From contig NC_083394.1 of the NCBI RefSeq assembly GCF_030864355.1, positions 496,001-560,000 on the forward strand: a stretch of 64,000 nt of DNA, written 5' to 3'. The position numbers and the translations under genes were made by a program. Positions 21,570 to 33,370 of this stretch are shown piece after piece. Positions within the stretch are counted from its first letter, which is position 1, and every line of letters begins with the position of its first letter. This stretch comes from Cutaneotrichosporon cavernicola (Eukaryota; Basidiomycota; Tremellomycetes; Trichosporonales; Trichosporonaceae). The notes below the pieces were generated by a model. The model saw only the letters and a program-made list of their open reading frames with translations. It was not told the DNA's origin and did not search any database.

Positions 21570-22971
21570 TCACGCATCTACCTTGATATCCTCCGTGTTC
21601 GGTGCTGTCGGCTCTTCCGAGGCAGGTGCCTCCGGAGCCGGCGGGTCCTCCACAGCAGGCGCAGCTGGCGCAGTAGATTCATTGTTGGTAGGAGACGTCG
21701 TTGTCTCGGCCTTGTCCGCCTTGCCTGCCGAACCGTTGGCAGCCGGCGCACCGGGTCCCTCGCTGCGGTTGATGAAGTCGGTCCACTCCTTCATGAGTTT
21801 CTCCGCACGCGAGGTGATTTTCAGCTCGTCGTCGCGCGGTACGTTTGTAAGAGCCGCGATCTTCTTCATCACTACCGGTCAGGTCGCGTGACACGTCGAT
21901 TGACTCACCCTTGCCAATCTTTGAGAATTGGAGGTACTCAATCTTCATGTCACCGTAGTTTTCGATCGTCTTGAACAGGTCGTCGTACTGGTCCATCTCG
22001 GTGGCGGTCGGCACGCCCTTCTGCAGAAAGGCGCGCTGCAGCTTGTGTCGCCAGTCCTTCACCTTTACGGCCTCTGGGTCAGGAGCCTCCTCCTCCCCAA
22101 GGGCTGGAGCCGCACCCTCAGATTTGGACTCGTCCGCCTTGTCAGTTTCCTTTGACTTGGGCTTGTCTGCCTTTGGTTTGGGCTTGTCCTCGGCCTGGCG
22201 TCAGCTCCGCTCACACCAAAACAACCAACCTTCTTGGTGACCTTGGCCTTCTTGGCGTCCTTCTTTGGTGCCGGCGCTGCGCGCTTCCGCTTCTTGCCTG
22301 CCGGCTGCCCGTCCTCGCCCTCTTCCTCCTCCAGCTCATCGACATCTTCATCCGCCTCTGCCTCTGCGGCCTCCCGATCGCGACGGTACTCGTCCTGCAC
22401 CTGGTCCCATTCGCTCGGGTCCAATGCCGTCTCGTACGCCTCGCGCAAGTTGCCCGCCGCTTTGCGGTGGCCCTCGTTGAGGAACGACTGAATTTGGTGC
22501 TTCTTCAGAGGCTGAATCTCCTTCGGAGGGAGCCACGAGCTGGCACGTCAGCAAGGCAAGTGGCCAACTGAGCGTGGAGTCACTCACTAGTCGCCGACAG
22601 GGAAGAACTGCGCGCACTGGAACGCCGGGTTCTTGGGACGCAGCGCCAGTACGTTCGCAGGCAGGCTCTCGGGGTCGGTGATCTGCTGGTCAGCGTGGAG
22701 CTGGTGGTGGGGCGTGACCGGCTCGACTGGTACGCACACGAGCAGCTGTGAGGGGGTCAGCATCATGTCAAGCTCTGCGGTGCTCACGCCAAGGGGGGAA
22801 TCCTCGCAGACGGGCCAGCACAATGTCGCCGTACTCGCACTTGGCGACCTCTTGCGGAGCTGGGCCCTTCTTGGCCGCGCCCCCAGACTTGCGAGGCTTG
22901 GCGCCGCCGCTATTACGCTTGGATGCTGGCTTGACGCCGCCGTCAATGGCCGGCGCGGCTTCCTCGGACAT
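21570..22971 (-). CDS. PWWP-domain chromatin protein with LEDGF/TFIIS-N-like domain
   Basis: Exons 22788-22971, 22738-22745 (8 nt), 22588-22682, 22230-22539, 21909-22194 and 21570-21871 give 394 residues in frame. A basic N-terminus precedes the PWWP domain: EYGDIVLARLRGFPPWPARI, RPKNPAFQCAQFFPVGDYSW and LPPKEIQPLKKHQIQSFLNE. The 8-nt microexon supplies the second Pro of FPPWPAR. Next come an acidic stretch, a Lys-rich linker, then WRHKLQRAFLQKG...DDLFKTIENY...YLQFSKIGKVMKKIAALTNV, which resembles the integrase-binding/TFIIS-N helical bundle of LEDGF and HRP2. The C-terminus is Pro/Ala/Glu-rich. PWWP domains read methylated H3K36 on transcribed chromatin. A counterpart of yeast Pdp3 or a fungal LEDGF-like protein is the likely identity. 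The gene converges with uL29m. Confidence 0.8.
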
Positions 22972-24333
22972 GGCGGCTGGTGTGTGAGTACGAGGACGAG
23001 GTCAGGTGAGTGAGGTACGCGTACCTATGCGGTGTCAGAGGAAGAAAGGTGTGTGTGTAAAAGGATGAGGGTTTGACGCGTGAAGGATTTAGGTGGATGT
23101 TGTTGACGCAGCGACGCGCCGGTGGAGTGGAACAGTTCAAGTGGAGTAGAGTGCTCCTGAGCCTAATAGTCTGATCAGCCTGATCAGCCTGAGAGAGCGT
23201 GGGTTAACCAAAGTATGGAAGCAAGGCGTGTGCACCATAAGGTAAAGGGCGCGTGATAAAGGTGGAGGTCGGAAACGCGTTGAACGGACGCATTTGTTGA
23301 ATGAATGAATGAATGGATCAACTCACTTTATGGATGGATGGATGGATGAACCCGTTCCAAGCAAAGAGTATGATGGTGAGTGTAGGGTGAAGAATGGAGA
23401 AGAAGAGGAAGTAGATGATGGAGCTGTTGGTTACAGATGACGGAGTCAAGGTTGTCTTGAGTCTCTCTCTCTCCTTCCTCCCCCTTCTTCCCTGGTGGCT
23501 AAGTTGGCTCGCCTGTTTACCTTTTGTGGGGTGATGGTTTGGGTGCTTTGGCTACATTGGCTACATTGGCTGCCTTGCCTTGGCTGCGAATGACCCCTCT
23601 CTTTGGTCTTGAGTCTTGGGTCTTTTGGTCCGGCCCTTGGATCCGGTGTTGACATCACTTCTACCCCCTCATTTACCTCTGCTACCCCTCCTCCGACTCT
23701 TGTATCTCTCTGCCTCTGCTATTGTGCCTCGATTGATTGTTGTCTATTGTGGTAAAAGTGGCTCTCGGTGCCTCGGTGGCTGCGTATATTGCTGCATGGT
23801 TGGTTGGGTTGATAGGCGGTTGAACTATGAACCGAAGACTGCCAGCTGTTGACACTTGCCAGCTTGAGCTTGCCGCCGCCAGAGCGCCTTTGCTATCACA
23901 CCAATTCCCATCAATAGTCTAGTCATCCTAGGTCACCTGATCATCTTATGCCATCTGCAACCTTCCGCCTGGCCGCCTGCCTGTACCTCCAAATGTCAAT
24001 GCTGCCCACCTGCCCACTTTGTCTTAGTTTGCTGATGGCGCTATTTGGGCTCAACCATCAACATCAGGGTTTCGTCACCCGCCACAACCGGCAACTTGTC
24101 CGGCATTACTCCTCAATCAATTCCCCGAGCGCACCTAACTGTTCTCCTTGTAGGCACAGAACTAAGTCTAGAGCCACGTGGGGGTAACTACTTAGGCGCC
24201 CCAACCCTGCCCCTCTGTACCGTCGCACACCACCACGTCCGTCATCAGTGGACTTGATGGTGACACCTCGAACGTACCCCCGTAACCTCAGACCCTCCAT
24301 CGTCCATCGTCCACATCAACATCGCCGCCGACA
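22972..24333. other. Divergent intergenic region with tetranucleotide repeats
   Basis: 1.36 kb between the PWWP gene (minus) and the Big1-like gene (plus). It contains (GAAT)n at about 23298-23317 and (GGAT)n at about 23332-23349. No gene was recognised. Confidence 0.6.
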
Positions 24334-25342
24334 ATGCGCTTCTCGGCAGTTGGCGTATCCTCAACACTTCTCTTTGCGTCTGCAGTTACGGCGTTCCGCG
24401 ACTCGTCTCCGCTCCTAGTCTGGTCCTCTGAACCGTTGGTCACAGACCTTCCTCCACCCAGCTCACATCAGAAACTATGGACTCGACGAGGCGCGAGCGG
24501 AACTCACGTCTGGCGTGATCGGGGCGGATGTCATGTTCGAGTCCCTCGAGACTATCGGGTGTGACTGGGACATGGTCGTGGTCGCACACATGGACGACGT
24601 GGGTATCGGGTTAGATCTCAGCATCCAGGAAGGCCAGGAATGTTGTTGGCTTCTACTATCCCTCTGGGCTCGCCTCTGTTATTGTAGGAGCTAACACTCA
24701 GCTTCACCAGGCCCAGATCAAGAAGATCTCGCTTCCCTTGGACTCATCCAAGGCCGATCTCCATGTCCCCTACCTCATCCGGCCAACGCGCGAGGGCCTC
24801 GACACCAGTGTGCAGTCATGGGCGGAGAAGTGCGGTGCGAAGCTGGTTGACGACTTGGCCAACGCCGAAAAGGGACAGCGGACCCTCGTCTACCTCAACG
24901 TCGAGCATGGCAAGGGTGGGTAACCAGACACTACAGTACGCACAGGTTAACAGAAGACGTTGTCCTCCCGAGCGACCTGCCAGCACGCCACCTCGTCGTG
25001 CTGACCGGCACGCGCGACCTGAGCAAGAATGACGCTAAGCGCCAAGGGGTGGTCGAGGAGCCCTTCGAGTCGGTCAAGGTGCCGGAGGTCGTTTCGTCTC
25101 TTCCGTCGGTGGCGCCCGAGTCCGAGGCGTCCACGGCCGCCAAGAATAAGACGGACCCCGACGCGCCCCGGCACAACACGTACCTCACTACTCCTCTCAT
25201 CACAGCCCTCCTCATCACCTTCCTCATCTTCGTCCCTGTCATCGCCATTAGCGTCAGCGCGCTTGCGTCCGTTCAGGTCCCGCCTCGGATGCTTGAGATT
25301 TCTAAGGCTCTTGCGGTCGACAAGACCCGTAAGGACCAGTAG
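24334..25342 (+). CDS. BIG1: Big1/Voa1-like ER membrane protein
   Basis: Exons 24334-24434, 24472-24598, 24633-24915 and 24954-25342 give 299 residues in frame. The signal peptide MRFSAVGVSSTLLFASAVTA leads into FRDSSPLLVWSSEPNYG, the usual opening of Big1-type proteins (F-x-D-x-SP). The lumenal part contains GCDWDMVVVAHMDD and HLVVLTGTR. A single membrane helix (TPLITALLITFLIFVPVIAI) is followed by the family-like tail SALASVQVPPRMLEISKAL with a Lys-rich end. Big1 and Voa1 act in the ER in beta-1,6-glucan synthesis and V-ATPase assembly; they share this fold with ATP6AP1. Two donors are GTGGGT. Which of the two roles applies cannot be settled. Confidence 0.75.
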
Positions 25343-27026
25343 ACTGCGTGTGCAGGAGTTTGTCGGCTGCGGCCGGCGGTAAGGTAAATGTACCAAATGC
25401 ATGTAGACTCAACGAGCAGGCGCCGGCTGGCTGTTGAAGTCCGCTTGGGAAAGGGGGTTGTTAGGTGCCGGATGGTCTAACTGGTGATGCCTCAGAGTAG
25501 GAGAGCCCTGTCCTTGGAGCGCGTGTCGTGCTAATTAAGGACCGGACTGTTGAGATCTGAGAGTAGATTGTGAGACTGTTTTGGAACCATCCATCATACG
25601 TAACTTGACTTGCCGCCGGCGCGTGTGAAGTGGCGGAAGTGGCGAAGCATGGGGTAGCCTCCACACCAGCTCCCTTGGGCCTTGGATCCCTTCCACCCCT
25701 CCTTCCACCCTCTCTGCCTCTGAAGCGATACTGCGTTTCTCTCTGCGTGGTTTCGCGAAAACCCCTGGCATTTCTAGGCCTCTTCTTTCCCAGTGGTCTA
25801 AGACCCCACTTTGAATGATCCCATACACATCCTGAATGCCTGACAGACAATACCACAGTCTACGTGAACCAAGCATTTCAAAATGCCCAAGGGTTCGTCC
25901 AACGTTTGACGACCGTGACGGCTGCACCGCCTTGAGGAATGTGCCGTCAGATTTCAAGAAGCATAATCTCAGCTCACAGCTTGGTCAAGAGGTCAATGTG
26001 GGTGGAAAGTTGGCAACATTCCACATTGTTGAGGGCAGGACCTCGCTGCGGGCTGGCTCGGTGGTCAGCTGCATGCTGGTATTTAAGCAATGCGAATAAC
26101 TCCAAGAGAGGTCGCTTGATCACAGCCCAGCCAGCTTGGGGAGAGTAAATGGAGGATGGAGACTAGGCAGGTGCGGATCACCTCACCGACTGCGTCATCA
26201 CCTTGCGGACCTGACGCCACTTGGACCTGATAAAGGCCGCCCCATATGCCAATATGCCAATACGGCCGTCGGGCTGATCGATAGGCTACACATGCATCAC
26301 CGCCTCATATGTGCGCATGGTACTCGTCTCTCAGTTTCTCTTTCCCATCCAATTCTCTTGAATTGGACGACTTGAGTTACCATCACCATCAGTGTGTCAA
26401 GAATCAACGACAAACCGAGGACCAGACCGCGGGATCAGCAGCCGTTTCAAGACCCTGTTGCTCGACATTAGAATTTCCCCTGGCGTCTTCGCTTCCTGTC
26501 AGCTGGAGCCAGCCAGCCAGCCAGCCAGCCAGCCCACCCAGCCAGCCCACCCAGCCCAGCTTGCAGCGTGGCGACGTTTTACCCTGAAACCATTTCACTT
26601 GCCGACGGTACCCAAAACGAATACGTAGAAATATTACACCAACTACGGAGACTGCGGTGAGCTCATCGATCATCGACTGCGGTAACCTTGCATTACTGCT
26701 CCTTCCTTCCCTCAACTTGTTCCTATACTCGTTGTCATTTCTCTCCCTCGGTCTCAAACGCAAACAACAGTCGGCAATAGAACAATAGACAGCTTGTCAC
26801 CATCACGCTCGCGCCCATCACAACCGATCCCAGCGCTAGCTTCATTGTGTTGCTGCCCGCACCGTCCGACTTGTGTGCCGATTCGGACGGGTCCCACCCT
26901 CCCTCGCACCTACCCCGCTTCATCTCGCACATCGTAACCAAGAATACTACTTGTATCCTTCGTCTTGTTCATACTTTCCCCTCTCCCACTTCGTAAGCAC
27001 TATCCCTCTACCCTACAGAAGCGACC
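25343..27026. other. Gene-free interval with CAGC tandem repeat
   Basis: 1.7 kb upstream of the FLC-like gene. A (CAGC)n/(CCCA) repeat lies at about 26506-26560. Short frames on either strand lack recognisable motifs. Confidence 0.55.
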
Positions 27027-29312
27027 ATGCGCCCGTCCACACTGCTAGTGGCGGCAACCTGCCTACTACCCACCGCCTACTCGCTGCCCTCCTCCCTCTT
27101 CTCCCTCCCAACGATCGATGCACAACGAGCTGCTGGGCCGCCAGGCAACGGCTCCGATCCTGGCGAGGCACTCTACACCAACGCAGTGACGTACTGCGCC
27201 GAGGCCAAGGCCGTCCTCGTCGACCAGTTCGCCATTGCCTACTGGCGGGCCAACAACTCGGTGACATTCGCATTCAGCTTTGCGTCAATCCAGTCCAACC
27301 TCAATGTCTCCGCGTCACTCTACTTGAACGCCTACGGCATGGCAATCTTCGACCAGGAAATCAACCTCTGCGAGCTCGTGTCGGGTGTGCTCTGCCCTCT
27401 CCCCCAGGTCAACTTCACAGGCTTTGGCACCTATCCGCTGCCTGATGGTATCCAGTCGCAGATCCCAGCGCTGGCATGGACAGTACCCAACCTCGAGGCC
27501 TACGCTCGGGTCGAGCTGATCGACGTCGCTACCAACGAGACGGCTGCGTGTCTCCAGGCCACCCTGTCGAACGGGTGGAGCACACAGTACAAGGGCGTCA
27601 AGTGGGGCACGGGCATGTTTACGCTCGCGTACGGCCTCGTGGGTCTCGCACACGCCGCCGTCGTCAACTCAATCTCACCCGCCATTTACCGCTGGTTTGA
27701 CCTGCTCACGTTGTTCCAGACGGCTGCAGCTGCGGGTCTCATGCATCTCAACTACCCCCTCGTCTTTTCCAACTTTGTGCAGAACTTCCACTGGTCGCTC
27801 GGTCTGTTCTACAACCAGCCGATGCAGTCGATGATCACAACCATGCGCAACAACACGGGTGGAAAGATGCCCGGCGACGCATACTCGGAGGTGCAGTATA
27901 TCAACCGCCGCCAATCGCCGTACAACGTGCAGTTTGCGGTCAATGGTGGGGTCGACCTCACAAACGTCCTTGCCGACGCGACTGGCATGCCCAGCTTCAT
28001 CTCGACTCTCAAGACCGACCATCCCTACGTTTCTGACACGCTCGCAGATACGCTGGTCAAGCGGGAGAAGATTCCTTCCACCATCGACCAGGAGTTCATG
28101 TCCAACACGACAACCGGTATCCCCGTGTTCACCAACTCGATGGGCGTGACGCAAGCGAACGCGTACACGACGGTCTTCTTCTTCTTCCTCGCGTTCCTCG
28201 CCATCTTCATCGCGTTCCATGTCGTCTTCGGGGCGATCACCTGGATCTTCTCCCGCGGCCGCAAGATCGGGTGGGCGACACGCCTCCGCGACACATGGTG
28301 GGACTTCTGCGCGGCCAACGGTCTGCGCTCCTGCCTCGTCTTCTTCTTCCCAATCTTTATCTTCGGTTTCTACCAGTGGCAGATTGGGCGCCGTGACTCG
28401 GGTCTGACGATCTTCCTCGCCGTTCTCGGCGTGCTCCTCGTCTTTGCACCTCTCCTCACGGTCTTCGTCCTGTCCATCTTACACGCTCGCAGGATCCGTA
28501 CCGAGGCCAATATCTCTCCCCTATATACCGACTACCACTTCTACCACGCGGTGGGTGACGCCACCTACCGCCAGTTCCGCCAGAAGTACCACTTCTGGTG
28601 GTTCGCCCCGGTGCTCCTCGGCATGATCATCAAGGCCGGCTTCATTGGCTTCGGGCAGGCCAATGCGTGGGCGCAGGTCATCGGCTGTATCGCCGTCGAG
28701 GGCCTGACGCTCATCGCACAGCTCCTTTTCCGGCCTCACAAGGACAGGAAGGGCGACTGGCTAGGCGCCTTCCTCACCCTCATGCGCATGATCTACTTTG
28801 GCCTCCTCATCGCCTTCATCGAGGGTATGCACGTCAAGCCCATCCCCCGTACCGCGATTGGCATCGTGCAGATCGCGGTTGTGGGCATCCCCACCGTGCT
28901 CCTACTGTTCGGGCTATTCTTCAACGCGTTCTACGGCCTCCTTTGGCGTCGCAAGAAGGCGCGTGTTGAGGACGGCACCGCTCTCCAGCTCAACTCGCCA
29001 ATCAAAGATAAGACGCAGAGCGAGGAAGACAGCACGATGCAGTCGCTCAGCCCAGCGGCATACGGGCCCGGCAGGAACGAGGGGTATGGCGGCGCAGGCA
29101 TGTACCCTGCAACGTCGGAGCATGCGCAGAACGCATATGACAGCGCTGCGGCAGGTCGCGGCGGCCTCCAAAACCCGTACGATCCTCCCGGCAGAGTCTC
29201 CGAAGATTACACACCATACCACGATAGCTACCACCAGAACTACCCAGCTGGCGCGTCAGGCGACCACAACAACAACAACAACTGGCGCCAATCATACACA
29301 CACACACGTTAA
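27027..29312 (+). CDS. FLC/TRP-like membrane protein with ML-like domain
   Basis: An intronless frame of 761 residues. A signal peptide (MRPSTLLVAATCLLPTAYS) precedes an extracytoplasmic ML-like domain with Cys residues (CAEAKAV, CELVSGVLCPLPQ, TAACLQATLSNGWSTQYKGV). Several hydrophobic segments follow: a first helix after KWGTGMF, then a loop, then a group from AYTTVFFFFLAFLAIFIAFH to VVGIPTVLLLFGLFFNAFYG. TRP-like landmarks include SPLYTDYHFYHAV and QLLFRPHKDRKGDW. The tail is hydrophilic with Tyr/Pro and an Asn run. This layout matches yeast Flc1-3 and fission yeast Pkd2, implicated in ER flavin transport, calcium and cell-wall integrity. The lack of introns is unusual among its neighbours. 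Confidence 0.88.
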   Translation: MRPSTLLVAATCLLPTAYSLPSSLFSLPTIDAQRAAGPPGNGSDPGEALYTNAVTYCAEAKAVLVDQFAIAYWRANNSVTFAFSFASIQSNLNVSASLYLNAYGMAIFDQEINLCELVSGVLCPLPQVNFTGFGTYPLPDGIQSQIPALAWTVPNLEAYARVELIDVATNETAACLQATLSNGWSTQYKGVKWGTGMFTLAYGLVGLAHAAVVNSISPAIYRWFDLLTLFQTAAAAGLMHLNYPLVFSNFVQNFHWSLGLFYNQPMQSMITTMRNNTGGKMPGDAYSEVQYINRRQSPYNVQFAVNGGVDLTNVLADATGMPSFISTLKTDHPYVSDTLADTLVKREKIPSTIDQEFMSNTTTGIPVFTNSMGVTQANAYTTVFFFFLAFLAIFIAFHVVFGAITWIFSRGRKIGWATRLRDTWWDFCAANGLRSCLVFFFPIFIFGFYQWQIGRRDSGLTIFLAVLGVLLVFAPLLTVFVLSILHARRIRTEANISPLYTDYHFYHAVGDATYRQFRQKYHFWWFAPVLLGMIIKAGFIGFGQANAWAQVIGCIAVEGLTLIAQLLFRPHKDRKGDWLGAFLTLMRMIYFGLLIAFIEGMHVKPIPRTAIGIVQIAVVGIPTVLLLFGLFFNAFYGLLWRRKKARVEDGTALQLNSPIKDKTQSEEDSTMQSLSPAAYGPGRNEGYGGAGMYPATSEHAQNAYDSAAAGRGGLQNPYDPPGRVSEDYTPYHDSYHQNYPAGASGDHNNNNNWRQSYTHTR

Positions 29313-29517
29313 CACGCATTGAACACTGTCCTTGTCCCGTCATTGTTTCCCTGCACGACTCCATAGACATCATCTAGACCTCATTCTTGTACCACACTCG
29401 TTGACACAGCATTCACGACTTGAATGGCACATGTATCAGTATTGCTGCAACCATCTCTGTCCATGCTCCGCTCATGCGCATGCATTGTTTCGTGCTAAGA
29501 TTGATGTCATTTTATGA

Positions 29518-32500
29518 TTAGTAACGGCCGGGACGGTTGACAATCTCGAGGATGGCGTCACGCGCCTGCTCGACGCTCTTGGCGTCTCCAGTAATGGTGA
29601 TGAGGTCGTCGTCCTTGCCGACGGTAATGTCCGCGCCCGTGTCGGCACGGAGGCGGGTGATAGTGGCGCCCTTTGCGCCAATGACGCGGGGGAACGCCGA
29701 CCGGGGAAGACCAGTGAGGAGGCCAACGTGAGTTGCCGCCTGGGCGCCGGCGAGCGCGCGCTCGAGCACTGCCGCGGCACGGTCAAGGTCGTCCTCCTTG
29801 GCGCGGATGAGCCAGTCAAGGTCACCCTCAGCCGCGTTCGAGTAGTTCTCGCACACTTCCCACTGGTACTCCTCTTCCTCGGCCTGGTCGATTCGCGCGC
29901 TCTTGGCGCCGGCGTCGTCACCGCGCGCGTGCGTGGGCTTGGGCGGCGCGTTGGGGAGAGTCACGAACGCGCCGACACCGCGGATCTGGCGCATCAGGTT
30001 CGGCTGCTCCGCGATCGCGTGGTAGTACTTGGCCGGGATCGACACGGTGCGGGTGGCGAGGTCGCCGCCGCCACGCCCGCCGCGCGGCGCACCACGCTCA
30101 GGCGAGGGCTGGGTAAGCACATCAGCAGCGTTGGCCACGGCCTCCTTAGTGCCGATGACCTTGACGACGTCGCCCTCTTCGCACGAGAGCTCGTCCTTGT
30201 TGTCAATGTCGCCGACGCTGTTGTACTGGCGCGAGCCGGGGAAGTGGATCGTCGCGCCAGTGCGACGCTGGAGGTCCTGAAGCGCCGAGCCACCGCGGCC
30301 AATCTTGCTCGCGTGCTGCGCAGCTGGAACGGCGACGCCGCGGATGATGGTGCTCTTGAGCTGAGTGACCTCCTTCTCGAGCGCCGCCTGGATCGCGTTG
30401 ACGACCTTGGAGTCGCCACGGAGGCGCACCTGGTCAGGCTTGTCGTCGCCCTGCTTAGGGAAGGTGACAAGGCCCGACTGCTTGAATGCCTCGGCCGGAC
30501 CACCAGCCTCCGTGATCAGGTCGCGGAGCTTCTGGCCACCCTGACCAATAAGAGTACGGTGGTACTTAGGGTCGATGGTAAGAGTAACGTTGATCTCGTC
30601 ACCGAACTCCTTAACGAGCTCGAGAACGGCAGCCTTGGCAGCAGTGATGGCCTTCTTGTCGCCGCGGACAGTGACGGTCGTCTTGCCATCCTCGCCAGCG
30701 CTCTTGTCAATGTCGATATGGGCGCCAGTGTCGTCCTTGATGCCGTTGATGGTGGCACCCGACTTGCCGACAATGAACGCGACCGACTTCTGGGGGATGG
30801 TGAACGACGCCGACTGGCGCGACTCGGCCTCAAAGGCCGCAGCCTCGAGCAGCTCCGCCTTCGCAGCCGCAACACCCTTCTTGCCACCGCGGATAATGAC
30901 CTCGTCAGGCTTCTGGTCCTTGCCGTCGCGAGGGAACGAGAGCTTGACGGCGTACTTCTCCTCGAGGCGGATCGCGTACTTGCCACCCGAGCCGATGAGA
31001 GCAGGCTGGATCTCGCGCTTGATCTTGACGGTCTCGGTGGTCTCGTCCTCAAGCTTCTCGATCTGCGCATGGATGCGCCGCTTGGCCTCCTCGACAGCCT
31101 CCTTGCGGCCAACAATCTTGCAGTGCGCAACGGGCTTCTTGCCCTTTTTGACCTCTGCAGCGTCGTCAAAGTTGACCTTGACGCCGAGAGTCTCGCGAAG
31201 CTTGTTGATGGCCGAGCCGGCCTGGCCGACGAGGTGGGGCACGTACTTCTTGTCGACGTCAAACTCGACAGTGTAGCCATTGATGATGTCGTCGTTCTTG
31301 GCGTCCTCAACAATCTGCTTGATCTGGGCAACGACACGGTCGACCTCGGATGAGGGGCCGCGGACAACGACGACGTCCTCAGCGTCACCCTTGGCCTTGG
31401 CGCCGACACGGACGTTGACGAGCTGGTCCTCACCGATGAGAGCGTTCAGAACGGTGCCGCCCTGGCCGATGATGGCGCGGTGCCACTTCTTATCAACGTC
31501 GAGGTTCTCGGTCTTGACGTCGGCGGCGCCCTTGGCGAGCTCCTCGAGGGCGGCAGCCGCAGCCCCAACCGCCTCCTTGAGCTTCGCGTCGCGCTGCTTC
31601 TTGTCAGCCGGGAGGTCCGCACCGTTGTACACAACCGCGACGTCGCCGTCGTCCGAGTCCGAGGGCGGGAAGACGGTGGTGACCGAGTGGGCCGACTCGA
31701 ACAGGGCAATCTTGGCACCCTTCTTGCCAATCAGGAGCGAGTGGACGGCGGGGTCAACGTAGACGGTGGTGATTGCAGCGGGAGGGACAGCCTTGACGGC
31801 CGCGAGGACATCGTCACGGGCCTTGATGACCTCGTCCTTGTTCTCGCCAACAATGTCAATGACAACCTTGCCAGTCGACTCCATGATCTCGCTCTTGGGA
31901 GCGAAAACCTTGACCTGGTCATACTTGTTACCGATGCCCCTGAGGCGCGACGAACGCTGGAGGAAGCGGGCAACCTTCTTGGCGTGCGGGACGGGGTCGT
32001 TGGTGTTGACGCGCGAGATGGCGACAACGTCGACGGTCTCGACAGCAACAGCTTCGGCCTTCGACATTGCGAGCTCGATGGCCTTGAGAAGGCCAGACTG
32101 GGGCCCCCGCATCATGACCTGCTCGTTCGGGTCAGATGCAGGCGGGAGGTCGATGATGCAGCCAGTCTTCTCGAGAATGTCGTCGGCAGCCTCGCCGATG
32201 AGGTAGAGGTGCTGGCGCTTGGGAACCACAATACCAAACTCCTTGAGCGTGCCAACAAGGTCCTCGTACTGGCGGTTGATGGCAGCGACGATGGCCTTGA
32301 CCTTCTCCTTGTCACCCTTGACCTTGATCGAGACGTTCTTGGGAGCGGCGTCCTCGTCCTCATCGTCCTGGATGGCGCGCCAGACAGCGGGAGGGGGAAC
32401 GTGGATCTTGACCTCACCCTCGCCGACCTCCTGCTCGAGGCGGCGGGCGTTGGCGCCACGCGGGCCGTTGATGAACGGGTAGTACTTGGACGGGATGTTC

Positions 32501-33370
32501 TTGATAGAAGCCGAGCCCTGCGAGATGCGGTGCGAGATGAGGCCAAGGAGCTTGGCCTTGGCCTCCTTGGCCGCCGCACCGGTGCCAGCAATCGTGATCG
32601 TGACCTGAGGCTCCTCGGGCTCGTCGTCCGAGTCATACTCTTCGCCAGCAGCCTCACGGGTCTCGCGGGCCGTGCGGGCGTCCCACTCGGGGAGGGTGTC
32701 GCGACGCGGAATGTCGATCTTGGTACCAGTCTCGTCCGTAATGCCCTTGAGCGTAGCGCCCTTGGGACCGACAATCGTACCAATAGTCGAGATGGGGATC
32801 TCGACCTCGAGAGTGACGGGCTTGCTGAGGCCGCGCTCGATGATCTGGCGCGCAAGCGCAAGACGCTTCGGGTCAGCCGCCTTGATGTGGAACTGCTTCA
32901 GGCCGGTCGACATCTGCGTCGAGCTCTCGACAACAGCGCCAGTCTGATCGGCAACCTTCTTCATCGTCTCAGTGACGGCCTTGCCCGTAGCGAGCTCGTT
33001 GGCTGGGATAGTAAACGACTCGGTGAACGGGTGGGAGCCGGCGGTCGCGTGGCCGACGCGGCCAAGACCGCCGGGAGCCATGGGCTTCTTGACGCTGGGC
33101 TTGATCGCAGGAGCCTTGGACCAGGCAGACAGAGCGGGCCGCGCCTTGGAGGCCGAGGGGGCAAGCGAGGGGAATGCATCCTCGGACGTGTCGAGGTCGT
33201 TCGAACCGGACGCCGGGACGGGGGTAGACGACTTGGGGCGGGGCGGGGCAGGCGCGCCACCAAGCGACGGGAACGGGTCGGGTGCACCCTCAAGCTGGTG
33301 CCTCTGGACGTCAGCCAGAAGAAGCAGTGGAGGGGCGTACCTTCTGCAGCTCGGCAGCGGAGAGAGCCAT
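29518..33370 (-). CDS. SCP160: Multi-KH RNA-binding protein, vigilin/Scp160
   Basis: Exons 33341-33370 and 29518-33303 give 1271 residues. The start MALSAAELQK is followed by a disordered segment with repeated PFPSL/AFPSL motifs. At least eleven KH-like GxxG loops follow, among them IVGPKGAT, INGPRGAN, LIGKKGAK, IIGQGGTV, LVGQAGSA, LIGSGGKY, IVGKSGAT, LIGQGGQK, KIGRGGSA and VIGAKGAT; LIGEAADD is a degenerate loop. Size and repeat number match vigilin and yeast Scp160, which bind polysomes and the ER membrane and affect translation of particular mRNAs. The frame opposite is also open for long stretches, a side effect of the codon bias. The gene converges with the FLC-like gene, with 205 bp between stops. 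Confidence 0.94.

Noticed and set aside
26735..26941. Short minus-strand frame with a hydrophobic segment upstream of the FLC-like gene
   Set aside because: 68 codons, no family motif and no splice partner; it lies in the likely promoter of the FLC-like gene.
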